Shown here piece by piece: positions 12,801-24,800 of a stretch of DNA of 64,000 nucleotides; position 1 is the stretch's first letter, and each line of letters starts with the position of its first letter. The stretch comes from Lumbricus rubellus (Eukaryota > Annelida > Clitellata > Crassiclitellata > Lumbricidae): the NCBI GenBank assembly GCA_945859605.1, contig OX243825.1:18596178-18660177 (forward strand), written 5' to 3'. The notes under the pieces are model-generated. The model worked only from the letters and a program-made list of their open reading frames with translations. It did not search any database and was not told the origin of the DNA. The translations under genes and the position numbers were made by a program.

Positions 12801-15800
12801 CTCACACCAGAGGATGGAGTCTTGTACACCGTCAAGGCCGTCAACAGCGAAGGAGAAACAGCGACCAGTGGACTGTTGGAAGTCTACGGTCAGTCTACTA
12901 TTATGATGAAAGCATTTAGTAGTAGTAGTGGTAATAGTAGTAATTTAAGTAGTAGTGTTAGTAGTAGTATAGTAGTGGTGGTAGTAGTAGTGGTAGTAGT
13001 AGTAGTAGTAGTAGTAGTAATAGTAGTAGTAGTTGCAATGGTAGTAGCTGTAGAGTGTAGACTGTAACGGGGTCCCAAAGCCTTCCCCTTACTCTATAGT
13101 CGGTGAGTATGTGACAGAATCTCAGCTTCACAACGGGCTACGTTCTGCAACTTCTGCTGACGAACCAGCTTTTAACGCTGTGACCTTAAACATCCAAGAG
13201 GAGGGCCAAGCCTTACACGAATGGAGCCCATTCCAGGCATATAATAGGCCTATGTGTTTCTAAATAATGCGTAAGTCCCTCATGGATCCTCTTTGATAAG
13301 AAGCAAAAAATTGGAAAGATAAGGAATTCCTCTTTTAAGTTTTAACCTATCGATATAATAATTCTTATTATGAGTGCTCACTGATTTTTACCAGAGGCGT
13401 CTTTCCACTAGTTTCACAGCGCCGACAGAAATAATAATATCATACACAGGCCTAATGTTATTTACGCTAACGAAGGATTCAACAGAGGATGAGAAACCAG
13501 GAGGAATTGGTCGGGCGGAGAAATGTTGAGAGAGATGATCAGCTCTTCTATGATATTAATTTTCTCGTATGAATGAAAGGCGACAGGCAGTCTGCGCCTC
13601 TGTACACAGCTACATTCGTCGATCATATGTGCAAGCAAGCCGCTGAAGAGCAGTTTAACTTCTTTGACTTTTTCCTCTTATGCAAAGCTGCAGATCTTTT
13701 TGCGCGTAGTACATCATACGTCAATTGTTTTTAATGTTCTCCGACAGACCTGCCAGAGCACTCCTCGGCCTACCCCTCACAGAGGCAGGCCGGGCAGGCC
13801 GGGCTCCTTCGTAGGCGATCAACGGAGCCGCTTGGGACAGTAGGAGCAGCTGGCCGAAGGCCGTTCTTCCTACTCGAGGCCCGTAACCTGTGGGCTGACG
13901 TCGGCGAGAAAGCCGTCTTCGAGGTGCAAGCGGCTGGCAAGCCTTTGCCGTCATTCACTTGGTATGTATACAGATATACAGACTGTGGGCTGCTGGAGCG
14001 ATGAGGGAGAGCTCGGTATGCAGTTGGGAGGCATTAGAAATTGCACCAGGCTATAAACAGACGGGGAAAGGCTGTTGTTTATTGCGCAAACAAGCGGGGG
14101 AGGAAGGAAACAGGGAGAACTGGACTATGAAGGGCGGGAGGGAGGAGCGAACGGACGAACGGAAGGAGGGGGTAACGAACGGGGGATGCCAAAACAGCGG
14201 TGAGGAGATTCAACTGGCACTTTTCTAAGGGAGGGGGAGGGAATTGAAGGCCCGTGAGCAAACAAACAGGGGAGGAACTTTCTAGGGAGTGGGGAAATTG
14301 GAGACGCGTGAGCGCCCACGTGGCATCCAGATTTAGACGGGTCTAAATAACTCGTAACATGTCTAGAGTCTGCGAATTTTTTGCCGAAACTCTTGTCGGC
14401 AAAAAACATGAATTGTTGCGGGCTATCGTTAACTTTAAGTTGGCATGCTGGAAGAGAGGAGAGAACTACGGCTGCAGAAACACTTGAAGAAGTATGCAAC
14501 TATGCATGCTAAATTGCCATTCGATGCTTCAGTCTGAAGTTCTGAGCCGTAATTATCATCAAACCCACAGACATAGCAAGCAGTGGCTTCATACGTTGCA
14601 GTTGAAAGGAAAGCATACAAAACTCTGCCACGTGTACAATTCAACAGCCCTGCTACTCCAGGGATCTTTTAAAGGAATTTTTAGAACTGCACAACTCCAT
14701 CTTTTCTTTCCCATTCTCCATGGTAAATTACTTCCAATCGGAAGACAGTGACCATTTTTTGCTAGTTTTAGCTGTACAAAAGTGCCTCTACAAACTACAC
14801 AAATCCATTTAGAACTGCACATTTTGTGTACAACTGCACGTTAAAAAAGCCCTGTGTTACTCTGTACAATCCATGCAGCTCAGCCGTACGCTCACTTCCT
14901 CTTCCTATCTTGTAATTGAATCCCACATTCTAAAATGTACCCTGCCGTTTTTGCTGATGTCAGAGAACCATGAAGATAACCTTATCGTACACAGGCTTCG
15001 TCTGAATTCCTTGCAGTCTTAAGCTATAATTATATAAGAGACGATAATTAGTGCAATGCCCTAGTATAGCCTAAGCTTAATAGAATAGGCCAACTATTAA
15101 GATACCTGGTAATGAAAATGTCCAGCTCGGAATTATCTGGATATCCTATCACATTACTGCACTATTATAAGGTGGGTCTAATGGTCAATCTAAGACACGA
15201 TCGGTATAAAATTGTGCGGTTGGTGGACCCACAAAGAAAGGACGCAATTCGGAGCCGGGCAATAATATGGAGCCGGACAATGATTCGGAGCCTGTCAATA
15301 ATTCGGACCCGGGCAATAATTTGGAGCCGGACAATAATTCGGAGCCGGACAATATTTCGCTGATGACGAGAGGCTAATCGTTCAAAATCCGCTTAGCCCT
15401 TCAGAAGCTATTTTACGGAAGTAGCCTACTGGATGAACAAAGGCCCAACGCTCAGCTGTTGTTTATCCATGATTCAGACTAAGGCCTAGGTATATATATA
15501 GGCCTACATCTGGTTTTCACTTCGTTAATGCTCTTACCTGCAGTTATCTGCAACAGGGAAAAGATAGGATAATCTAAGGCCTGAACATTTTTAGACCGCC
15601 ACTCCGACTAGACAGCCACTTCTAGAACAGTCATAGGCTATAGTTATTATATTCTCATATTATATTTAAGATATAATTGTGAACTTGTAGTCATGAGTGT
15701 ATATTCCGTTACATGATACAGCAGCTTAAAGGTTCAAAGCATATGTATTATAGTGATCTATACTGAACATGTTTGTATGTGCAGTTTTTATAGCGCCTCT

Positions 15801-18800
15801 TCAAGATTACTACTCAGAAGCGCTCCCGAATGCAGCGCGGACACTGAATCGGAGTTTCACGCCGAAGCGCATGAGCAATTGCGAGTGAAGGACTTGCTCA
15901 AGGTCTCTATGAGGCGGCTTGAGGTGGATTGTAACCTGCAACCCTCCGGCTGCAAGGCAACGAACACACCCACTACACCGCCGTGTCGCATAAAATATTT
16001 ATATGTAGCCTACACATGAGGTCCTGATTGAGGGGCATAGAAAGACATAGATAGAACAGGACGAAAGTCATGTAAGTCGTCTTGATATTTTAATCTAATC
16101 TAGAAATTTCTATAGCGCCGCCATGGTAATTAGATCTAATGCTCGAGTCAAATTTCAATGATAAGCTATTATGAAAAATGGCATTTCCACATCAGATTCT
16201 TAGTATGGTAGAGCCATGCAATTGAGAACCGAGATGACCTTGATGAGAATATACAATATAGGCCTACATTATACAATGCAATGCAAAACAAAACACATCA
16301 TTACAGAACAGCAAAACAACTTCGATTTGATCGTGCATCTGAGGTTAATGTCTGCGAATACTATTATTATAGGACGCATGTGTTTACGTCGTGTTTACGT
16401 GCGTGTGGGTGTGTATGTTTGTGTGGATTTGTGCAGGGGTTATTTTAAGGAAATTTCTCAACTGCACATATTTTCAGAATAGCATCCTACATCGGGTAAA
16501 TTGGTCATTATTGAGACTAACAGGGCTTTTTTTAATGTGCAGTTCTACACAAAATGTGCAGTTCTAATAAACTTCTAAATGGATTAGTGCAGTTGTAAAA
16601 GCACTTTTGTGCAGCTAAAAAACTTTTTGAAAGTTCATTGTCTTCCGATTTGGAATAATACGCTATTTTAAAAAGACATTTACAGAAGCCTATTAGTCGG
16701 CCTATTGCAAGTTTTGTGATTGAAGTTTGCAGCTATAAGCTTTGAAACCAGCCTAACCACCAAACCAATACCTTATTTTGCAACAATGCTTAGGGTACAG
16801 TAGAAAAACTGAGTGGAGGAGTTTGATAGGTCCATCTTAGTTTCGTTCGCAAATTGGCGTCAAGGCCGTAACTATATGGAGGTGTTTTGGTGTTTGAACA
16901 GTGACCCCCCCCCCCCAAAGGAAATTGTAAAACAAATATAATGCATTTACTAGCGCATGATGTAAAAACCATGGAATAAAACCATGAAAACACCATCCGA
17001 AATTTAAAATGTAAAAATAGAATATTATTCACTTGCACGTAATAAAAAACCCATGAAATTAGGCGAAATATACTAAGAAAGCCGTTTCCGATGGTCTTCT
17101 GAAGTTTTGACGACTAAAAAAGGTGTCCTCAGAAATTTTGACAACTAAAAAAGGTGTCTTCAGAAATTTTGACAACACAACAAAAGTGGCTTTAGAAATT
17201 TTGACAACTAAGAAAAGGTGTATTCAGAAATTTTGAAACCTAAAAAAGATGTATTCAGAAATTTTGACGACTAAACAAAGGTGTCTTCAGAAATTTTGAA
17301 AACTAAAAAAGGTGTCTTCAGAAATTTTGAAAACTCAACAAAAGTGGCTTTAGAAATTTTGACAACTAAAAAAAGGTGTCTTCAGAAATTTTGAAACCTA
17401 AAAAAGGTGTCTTCAGAAATTTTGACGACTAAACAAAGATGTTTATAGAAATTTTGACAACTAAAAAAAGGTGCCTTCAGAAATTTTGACAACTAAAAAA
17501 GGTGTCTTCAGAAATTTCGACAGCTCAACAAAAGTGGCTTTAGAAATTTTGACAACTAAAAAAGGTGTCTTCAGAAATTTCGACAGCTCAACAAAAGTGG
17601 CTTTAGAAATTTTGACAACTAAAAAAGTTGTCTTCAGAAAGTTTTTAAACCTAACAAAAGTTGTCTTCAGAAATTTTGTCGACTAAACAAAGGTGTCTAC
17701 AGAAATTTTGACAACAACAAAATTGTGTTTTCTGAAATTTTGACAACTAAGAAAGGTGTTTTCAGAAATTTTGACGACTAAAACGTAGTCTTTAGAAATT
17801 TTTATACCTTAAAAAAGGTATCTCCAGAAATTTTCACACCTAAAAAAAGGTGTCTTCAGAAATTTTGACGACTAAACAAAAGTGTCTTTAGAAATTTTGC
17901 CAACAAAAAAGGTGTCTTCAAAAATTTTGACACCTAAAAAAGTGCATTCCAATATTTTGACGTCTAAAATAAGGTGTCTTCAGAAATTTTGACGACTAAA
18001 CAAAGGTGTCTACAGAAATTCTGACAACAACAAAATGTGTTTTCAGAAATTTTGACGCTTAAACAAAATTTTGACAACTAAAAAAGGTGTCTTGAGAAAT
18101 TTTTGCAACTAAAAAAGTCTCGAGAGATTTTGAGACCTAAAAAAGTGCATTCCGATATTTTGACGACTAAAATAAGGTGTCTTCAGCAATTTTGACGGCT
18201 AAGCAAAGATGTTTGTAGAAATTTTGACAGCAAAAGGTGTTTTAAGAAATTTTGACGACTAAACAAAGATGTTTATAGAAATTTTGACAACTAAAAAAAG
18301 GTGCCTTCAGAAATTTTGACAACTAAAAAAGGTGTCTTCAGAAATTTCGACAGCTCAACAAAAGTGGCTTTAGAAATTTTGACAACTAAAAAAGGTGTCT
18401 TCAGAAATTTCGACAGCTCAACAAAAGTGGCTTTAGAAATTTTGACAACTAAAAAAGTTGTCTTCAGAAAGTTTTTAAACCTAACAAAAGTTGTCTTCAG
18501 AAATTTTGTCGACTAAACAAAGGTGTCTACAGAAATTTTGACAACAACAAAATTGTGTTTTCTGAAATTTTGACAACTAAGAAAGGTGTTTTCAGAAATT
18601 TTGACGACTAAAACGTAGTCTTTAGAAATTTTTATACCTTAAAAAAGGTATCTCCAGAAATTTTCACACCTAAAAAAAGGTGTCTTCAGAAATTTTGACG
18701 ACTAAACAAAAGTGTCTTTAGAAATTTTGCCAACAAAAAAGGTGTCTTCAAAAATTTTGACACCTAAAAAAGTGCATTCCAATATTTTGACGTCTAAAAT

Positions 18801-21800
18801 AAGGTGTCTTCAGAAATTTTGACGACTAAACAAAGGTGTCTACAGAAATTCTGACAACAACAAAATGTGTTTTCAGAAATTTTGACGCTTAAACAAAATT
18901 TTGACAACTAAAAAAGGTGTCTTGAGAAATTTTTGCAACTAAAAAAGTCTCGAGAGATTTTGAGACCTAAAAAAGTGCATTCCGATATTTTGACGACTAA
19001 AATAAGGTGTCTTCAGAAATTTTGACGGCTAAGCAAAGATGTTTGTAGAAATTTTGACAGCAAAAGGTGTTTTAAGAAATTTTGACGACTAAAAAAGTCA
19101 TCAGAAATTTTCACGACTAAACAAAGGTGTCTTCAGAAATTTTGAAAACTAAAAAAGGTGTCTTCAGAAATTTTGACGACTAAAATAAGGTGTCTTCAGA
19201 AATTCTGTCGACTAAACAAAGGTGTCTTCAGACATTTTTACAACTAAAAAACGTCGTCAGAAATTCTCCGCCGAAGAAAACCCTCCTCCCCAAATCAAAT
19301 CTTGGCTACGGTCCTGGAGGCTGGGAAAGTTGTGCGGTTCTAAAATTTTTTTTAAAAAATCCCTGCCGCCATGGCTTATTGAAGTTATAAACACAAAAGC
19401 AGAGTGCTCCGCCTGGCTTTCGTTTTTAACTCATTATTGTGTTACAAACTGGGAATCTTGCATTCGATTTCGTTTCGTTAACCGTTACGGTTACATGTAG
19501 TCTATATGGCTTGCATCAGACAGCTTGTTTGAATATGCCATTTATCTCTATACTTGTTTTCATGTATTTTATGCCTTTAGAGTTGTCAGTAGATATTTAA
19601 AATAAAATTCACGGAAAAATGTATTATAATCTTGTTTGTTACAATTAGTTTAATTAAAATATATTAGCTACTTACATCGTTTATGCGATTGTGTGTAAAA
19701 AAGTAACTGCACAAAACCCGATTTTCAACTGCACAAATTCGTTTTCCAACTACACACTTTGTGTCCAGCTGCACGTTAAAATAACCCCTGGATTTGTGTG
19801 TAGTATATCAGCAGATTCTAATTGATATGATGATGATGATGATGATGGTGATGATGATGCTGCTGCTGCTGCTGCTGATGATGATATGATATGATATGTT
19901 AAATGTATATAGGACACCGCCAGGGGCGGATCCAGGGGGGGGGGCTTATCCGGCCATGGCCCCCCCTATTTAGAATTCCCATGTATCGTGCCCCCCCATT
20001 TGGATTGAACATGCTGTGGAACAATGTACATATTGTACAATTTGGCCCCCCCTATTAAGAAATACCCATGCATTGCGGCCCCCAACTCGGAAAATTTAGC
20101 CGGATGACTAAAAAAGAGAGAGAAAAAAAAGGTCATCAACTTTTTTGGCGGACAAAATGGTATTATTTTTGTTCCACATGCTGTGGAACAATGTACATAT
20201 TGTACAATTTGGGCCCCCTATTAAGAAATACCCATGCATTGCGGCCCCCAACTCGGAAAATTTAGCCGGATGACTAAAAAAAAAGGTCATCAACTTTTTT
20301 GGCGGACAAAATGGTATTACTTTCCCAAAAATTTGGCCGGATGACTAAAAAAAAAAGGTCATCAACTTTTTTGGCGGACAAAATGGTATTATTTTCCCAA
20401 AAATTTGGCCGGATGACTAAAAAAAAAAAAGGTCATCAACTTTTTTGGCGGATACGAGAAAGAAAATTTTTCCCAAGGCCTAAATCTTTTCCCGGACCCA
20501 AAACCAAGAATTTTTGGCCCCCCCTCCAAAATTTCTGTATCCGCCCTTGGACACCGCGACAGCAAGGTGACCTTGAGGGGCAAAGCGGATCAAATTTACG
20601 ACCGTAATAAACTTCTTTGTCTTTCTTTTCCCCTTTTCGCAATTGTTTGAAAACCATTCTCACTGATCGTGGCTTGGTGCTGTCATGTAAGGAGCACCTC
20701 TGAGGCGTTTCTCTTTAAGTGGCGCTATATAAATTCATGATTACGATCATGTACGTGTGTACGACGATACTTACAGGGTGAAGGACGATGTTCCGTTGAC
20801 TGCTGACGATGACCATATTCACATGGAATCCGATGGATACGGGAACTGTAAGCTCGTCATCCGCGAGATCACAGAATCGGATTTCGGAACATATCGATGT
20901 CTTGCACAGAACGAAGATGGACTCATCGAATCCATTGCATCACTATTCTGCGTCGGTTCGTAAATATATATATCCATTCATTCTTGTTACATGTTTAAAG
21001 GCACTACCATATCAGAGATGATTAGTGTCGTCCTCCTCCTTTTCCATGACTTGGGACTGGCACTGTCAGAAAATGAACAGTGGCGGAGTTACATTCATTC
21101 ATTCATTCATTCATTCATTCATTCATTCATTCATTCATTCATTCATTCATTCATTCATTCATTCATTCACCAAATTTAAAGAACGTCAGGTAGTGTGAGA
21201 ATTGTGGAAAAACAATGAGTGGGTTGGACTATGATGCACTTGGAATTTGGGTGTGAAAAGCAGACTATAATTGGCTCTAAGGAAGACTGGGGGTTGAAAC
21301 CCCCAATCCCCCGGCAATTCTCACCCTGGCGTCAGGACTCTATAATTATTTTTCAAGATCAGAGATGAGTAGGCTACTCTTTACAGTTTCCTAGGCCTGT
21401 TTGCAGGTCATTTTCACGTATACTAAACGCAAATAATTTTGCGAGGTGATATTTGCCCTCGATGCTACTGCAGGATGATGACAAAGGAAGGCTAAAGAGG
21501 ACTGAAGAGATATGCACAGAATAGAGAGAAAGATGATAGGCCTAATATGAACTTATGAAACATTGTAATAGTCACTTAAGTCGCACTTGTTCAAAACTGT
21601 CGGGTATAGGCTACCTACGTTAATCGCCTTCGTCAGGTTATGCATGATAAGGCGCTATAAAAATAAATTAAAAAATATATAAATAAATATAAATAAATAA
21701 AAATACAAAATATAAAAAAATCACTATGGAGACACTTCATAAGGGCCTCATCGTCAGGAAGCTGATGGAAGAAGAGCAGAAAAAAGAAGAGAAGAAGAAG

Positions 21801-24800
21801 AAGCTGTATAAATATCCATGCTATATAATACATAGTATTACATTGGCCCAATCGAGACCATAATTTGATTAATTGACGGTGATTGTGCTGGTCGGTCTTC
21901 TGTAGGCAACGAAAGTCTTCGTCCTGGTCAGGCGATCAGAGACGAGCTCCTCTCCTCAGCTGGACAGCACAAAGGTCGAAAGCCAACGTTCGTCTTTGCT
22001 CCTCCGTCTCGCATCGACGTCATCGAAGGTGAACCGTTGACGCTTCAGTGCACAGTCGATGGAGACCCGAAACCACTCAGTAAGCACTCACCTGCAATCA
22101 TGCATGCTGTAGACATACACGGTATTTTAATACAGGTATTAAGAGTGCACGCATTTGTTTGTACATGTATATGCACTTGTTATATCATATTTAGTTATTT
22201 ACGTTTACACACAATCATGTAGGCCCATGTATTCATACAATGTATGTGTAATTGTGTATGTGCATACATATTGTGTATACGCTACATGGTTATGTAGCCT
22301 ACATGTATGATTGTAGGCCTCTATGTAGCCTTTATAATTTGATGTATAGCCTACCTATACGTAACTACAATGTATGTTTGTCGTTAGGCTGTACACATGT
22401 ATGCAGGCGTTCTCTGTCTGTCTGTCTGCCTGCCTGTCTGTCTGTCTCTTCCTCCTTCTCTGACCCTCTGGAACCGGACTCGGACCTCCCTCGAACTACT
22501 CTTATCGAGAATGGACGAAACCTCTAACTCAACGCAACACTCATGAATAAGCTGGTGCCCTGTCTTTGCTTTTCTGGTGGCGCTATAGAAGCTTAGAGAA
22601 GACGATTACAACTTGGTTGTAATAAATGCATGTTATTCCTTTTGTTTTGTCGTAAGTAACGTGGTACAAGGGAGTGCGTGAGCTGACGTACACCGGACGA
22701 CATAGAGTGCTAGAGGAACGCAACAGCTGTTACGTCATGCAGTTGAAATCAACGCTGGCAACGGATTCCGGAGAATACACCGTCACTGCGCACAACCTGT
22801 GTGGCCTCGCAGAATCAATCGTCTATGTTAACGTCTTACCCGCCGAAAGAGCACTCGAGTGAGTAGGAGACTATATTATAGGCTACTGTTCTGTAGGTTA
22901 TTGTAGGAGGTTCATTTACGCACATTTTGAGGTAAATTTTGTAATGATATTCCACGCCATTCAAAAGTTATGCCCGAAATAGCTAAGAATGCATGTAGGC
23001 CTATATGACATGCGTCGTGAGGGTCGGTTAGGGTCAGGTTAAGCGTCGTGAGGGTCGGTTAGGGTTAGGTATAGGGTTATTGTAGTCATTCGATCCCGTA
23101 TAGGGCACAAGTTAGGGTTAATTATTACACCACTCAATGAAACTTAAAAAATAAATATTAAACACAATTCGATCACTTCGTAGGCCTACTGATGTATTTG
23201 TAAACTGAGCCGAATAATTATAAGCCGCTGACATCAATTTTTATATGGGCGCCAAAACGGCGGCGCCAAAACGATCGCGCCAAAACGTCACGTACCAGCC
23301 GAGGAGGCCTACTGCTCCCTCAGGCTGCAATCCATCATAATCAGAACGATCCGACTGGAGTAGCTCCCCGTTGACATCCCAACCTTTGGCCGACTCTGTA
23401 GACAGGAAGTCTGACACCGATCTCTCCACAGCTGCTCTAGAAAACCGGAACATGTCTTACATAAGTTACTCCCATCAAGGAAATCAACTCCTTATCATAT
23501 TCCCTTCGCCGATGACAATCTTATGACAGGGTCCTGACTCTTAGTTGACAAGGATACGAGGGAAGCAATATTATTATAGGAAGAATATAAAACTTATGTA
23601 TTGTCAGAATTAGGCTATGTTGTTAGTATATAAGCTTACCGTTTTTAAAAAGAATATGTTTGCTTACTTTCTTTCGTTTATATGCACCGTCAGTGTTATC
23701 ATTATCAGCCATCTTTGTCGTTATCATCGGCTTATCTTATTGTTATTATCATTATTATCACCATCATCTTATTACTCTTATTCATTGATTCAGACAATTT
23801 ATATAGCTCCACTTCACGAGACCTATTTCAGTATTCCAGCCACAGCTAAAAAGTAAGATTTGCGCTTTGCATCCACACTTCTCTTAAGTCTTAACTCCTA
23901 TTCGTCGTGTTCTATTATTCTTATTGTTGCTGTTGTTCTTATTGTTTATGTTATTATTATTGTTTATGTCTGTTCTAATCGTTCCAGTGACTTTGATCCA
24001 AACTGGAAAAGACTCGACCTCACTCCTCTCGATTACGAACTCGTCACAAAAACCAGACAAGGCAAAATGCGTGAGTAGCGTATAACAGAATTTCACGCCA
24101 AATTAAAAGGCATATCACAGGCTAATCACGTTTCATACTCTAGTCTCTAGAAGTTGGCTAAGCTTACTTTCGAAAAAAGACTTACATAGGTTCTTCTTCT
24201 GTGTCTTAAAAGGAAGATGCGTTTGTCTTAATTTCAGCTTGAAAATTTTAAGCAACAACCACTTTTTACACACGTTATCAGCGAAATTCATGGAGTTGCT
24301 ATACCCAAGTTCAACGTAACACATAGGCTACTCGTGGAATCTGATTGTACGTAGGCCTGCTGTGTGCTGTTGGCATAGCCTAACCATATCAAACTTAAGA
24401 TACAAAACTATGTCACAGACAAGGCCGTATTTAAGGAGCGTTAAGGATGCATGTATCAGGTTTGAAATAATATACCTAAACGCTTTTGTAAAGGCTTACC
24501 ACGAGATTATTATTTCGGAATTTTTTATTATTTCGGAAATTTATATAGCGCCTGCATGAAGGTTGTACACGGATTATTTTCTTGTTCATTTAGCGCCAAT
24601 TTTCGTCAAAAAGCTTCCGCGAGAGAAGCAGTTCAAGGTGGGAGGGTCGCTGAAATTCGACTGCCTCATTGAAGTCACGAAGCCAAGAGAATACCTCGTT
24701 GACGTCGATATCGTTCTGAAAGGTATACGGTAACCTACATGTTTGTGTTATGAGAGCTCACGACGCTCCTACATGTGTTAACCCATTAGTCAGTTGATTC

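Larger units (their letters stand above)
13962..20776 (+). other. Ig gene intron 3 (6.8 kb)
   Basis: Splits the Trp codon of Ig2. Holds a family B MITE, SINE copies, an 18-bp repeat (15247-15355), a family E MITE swollen by a 31-bp satellite array (17090-19268) and a family D MITE (19921-20549). I see no exon inside it. Confidence 0.75.

Noticed and set aside
17471..18516. Two identical 71-residue open frames
   Set aside because: Both lie in the satellite and are identical because of the 830-bp duplication; no coding signs.
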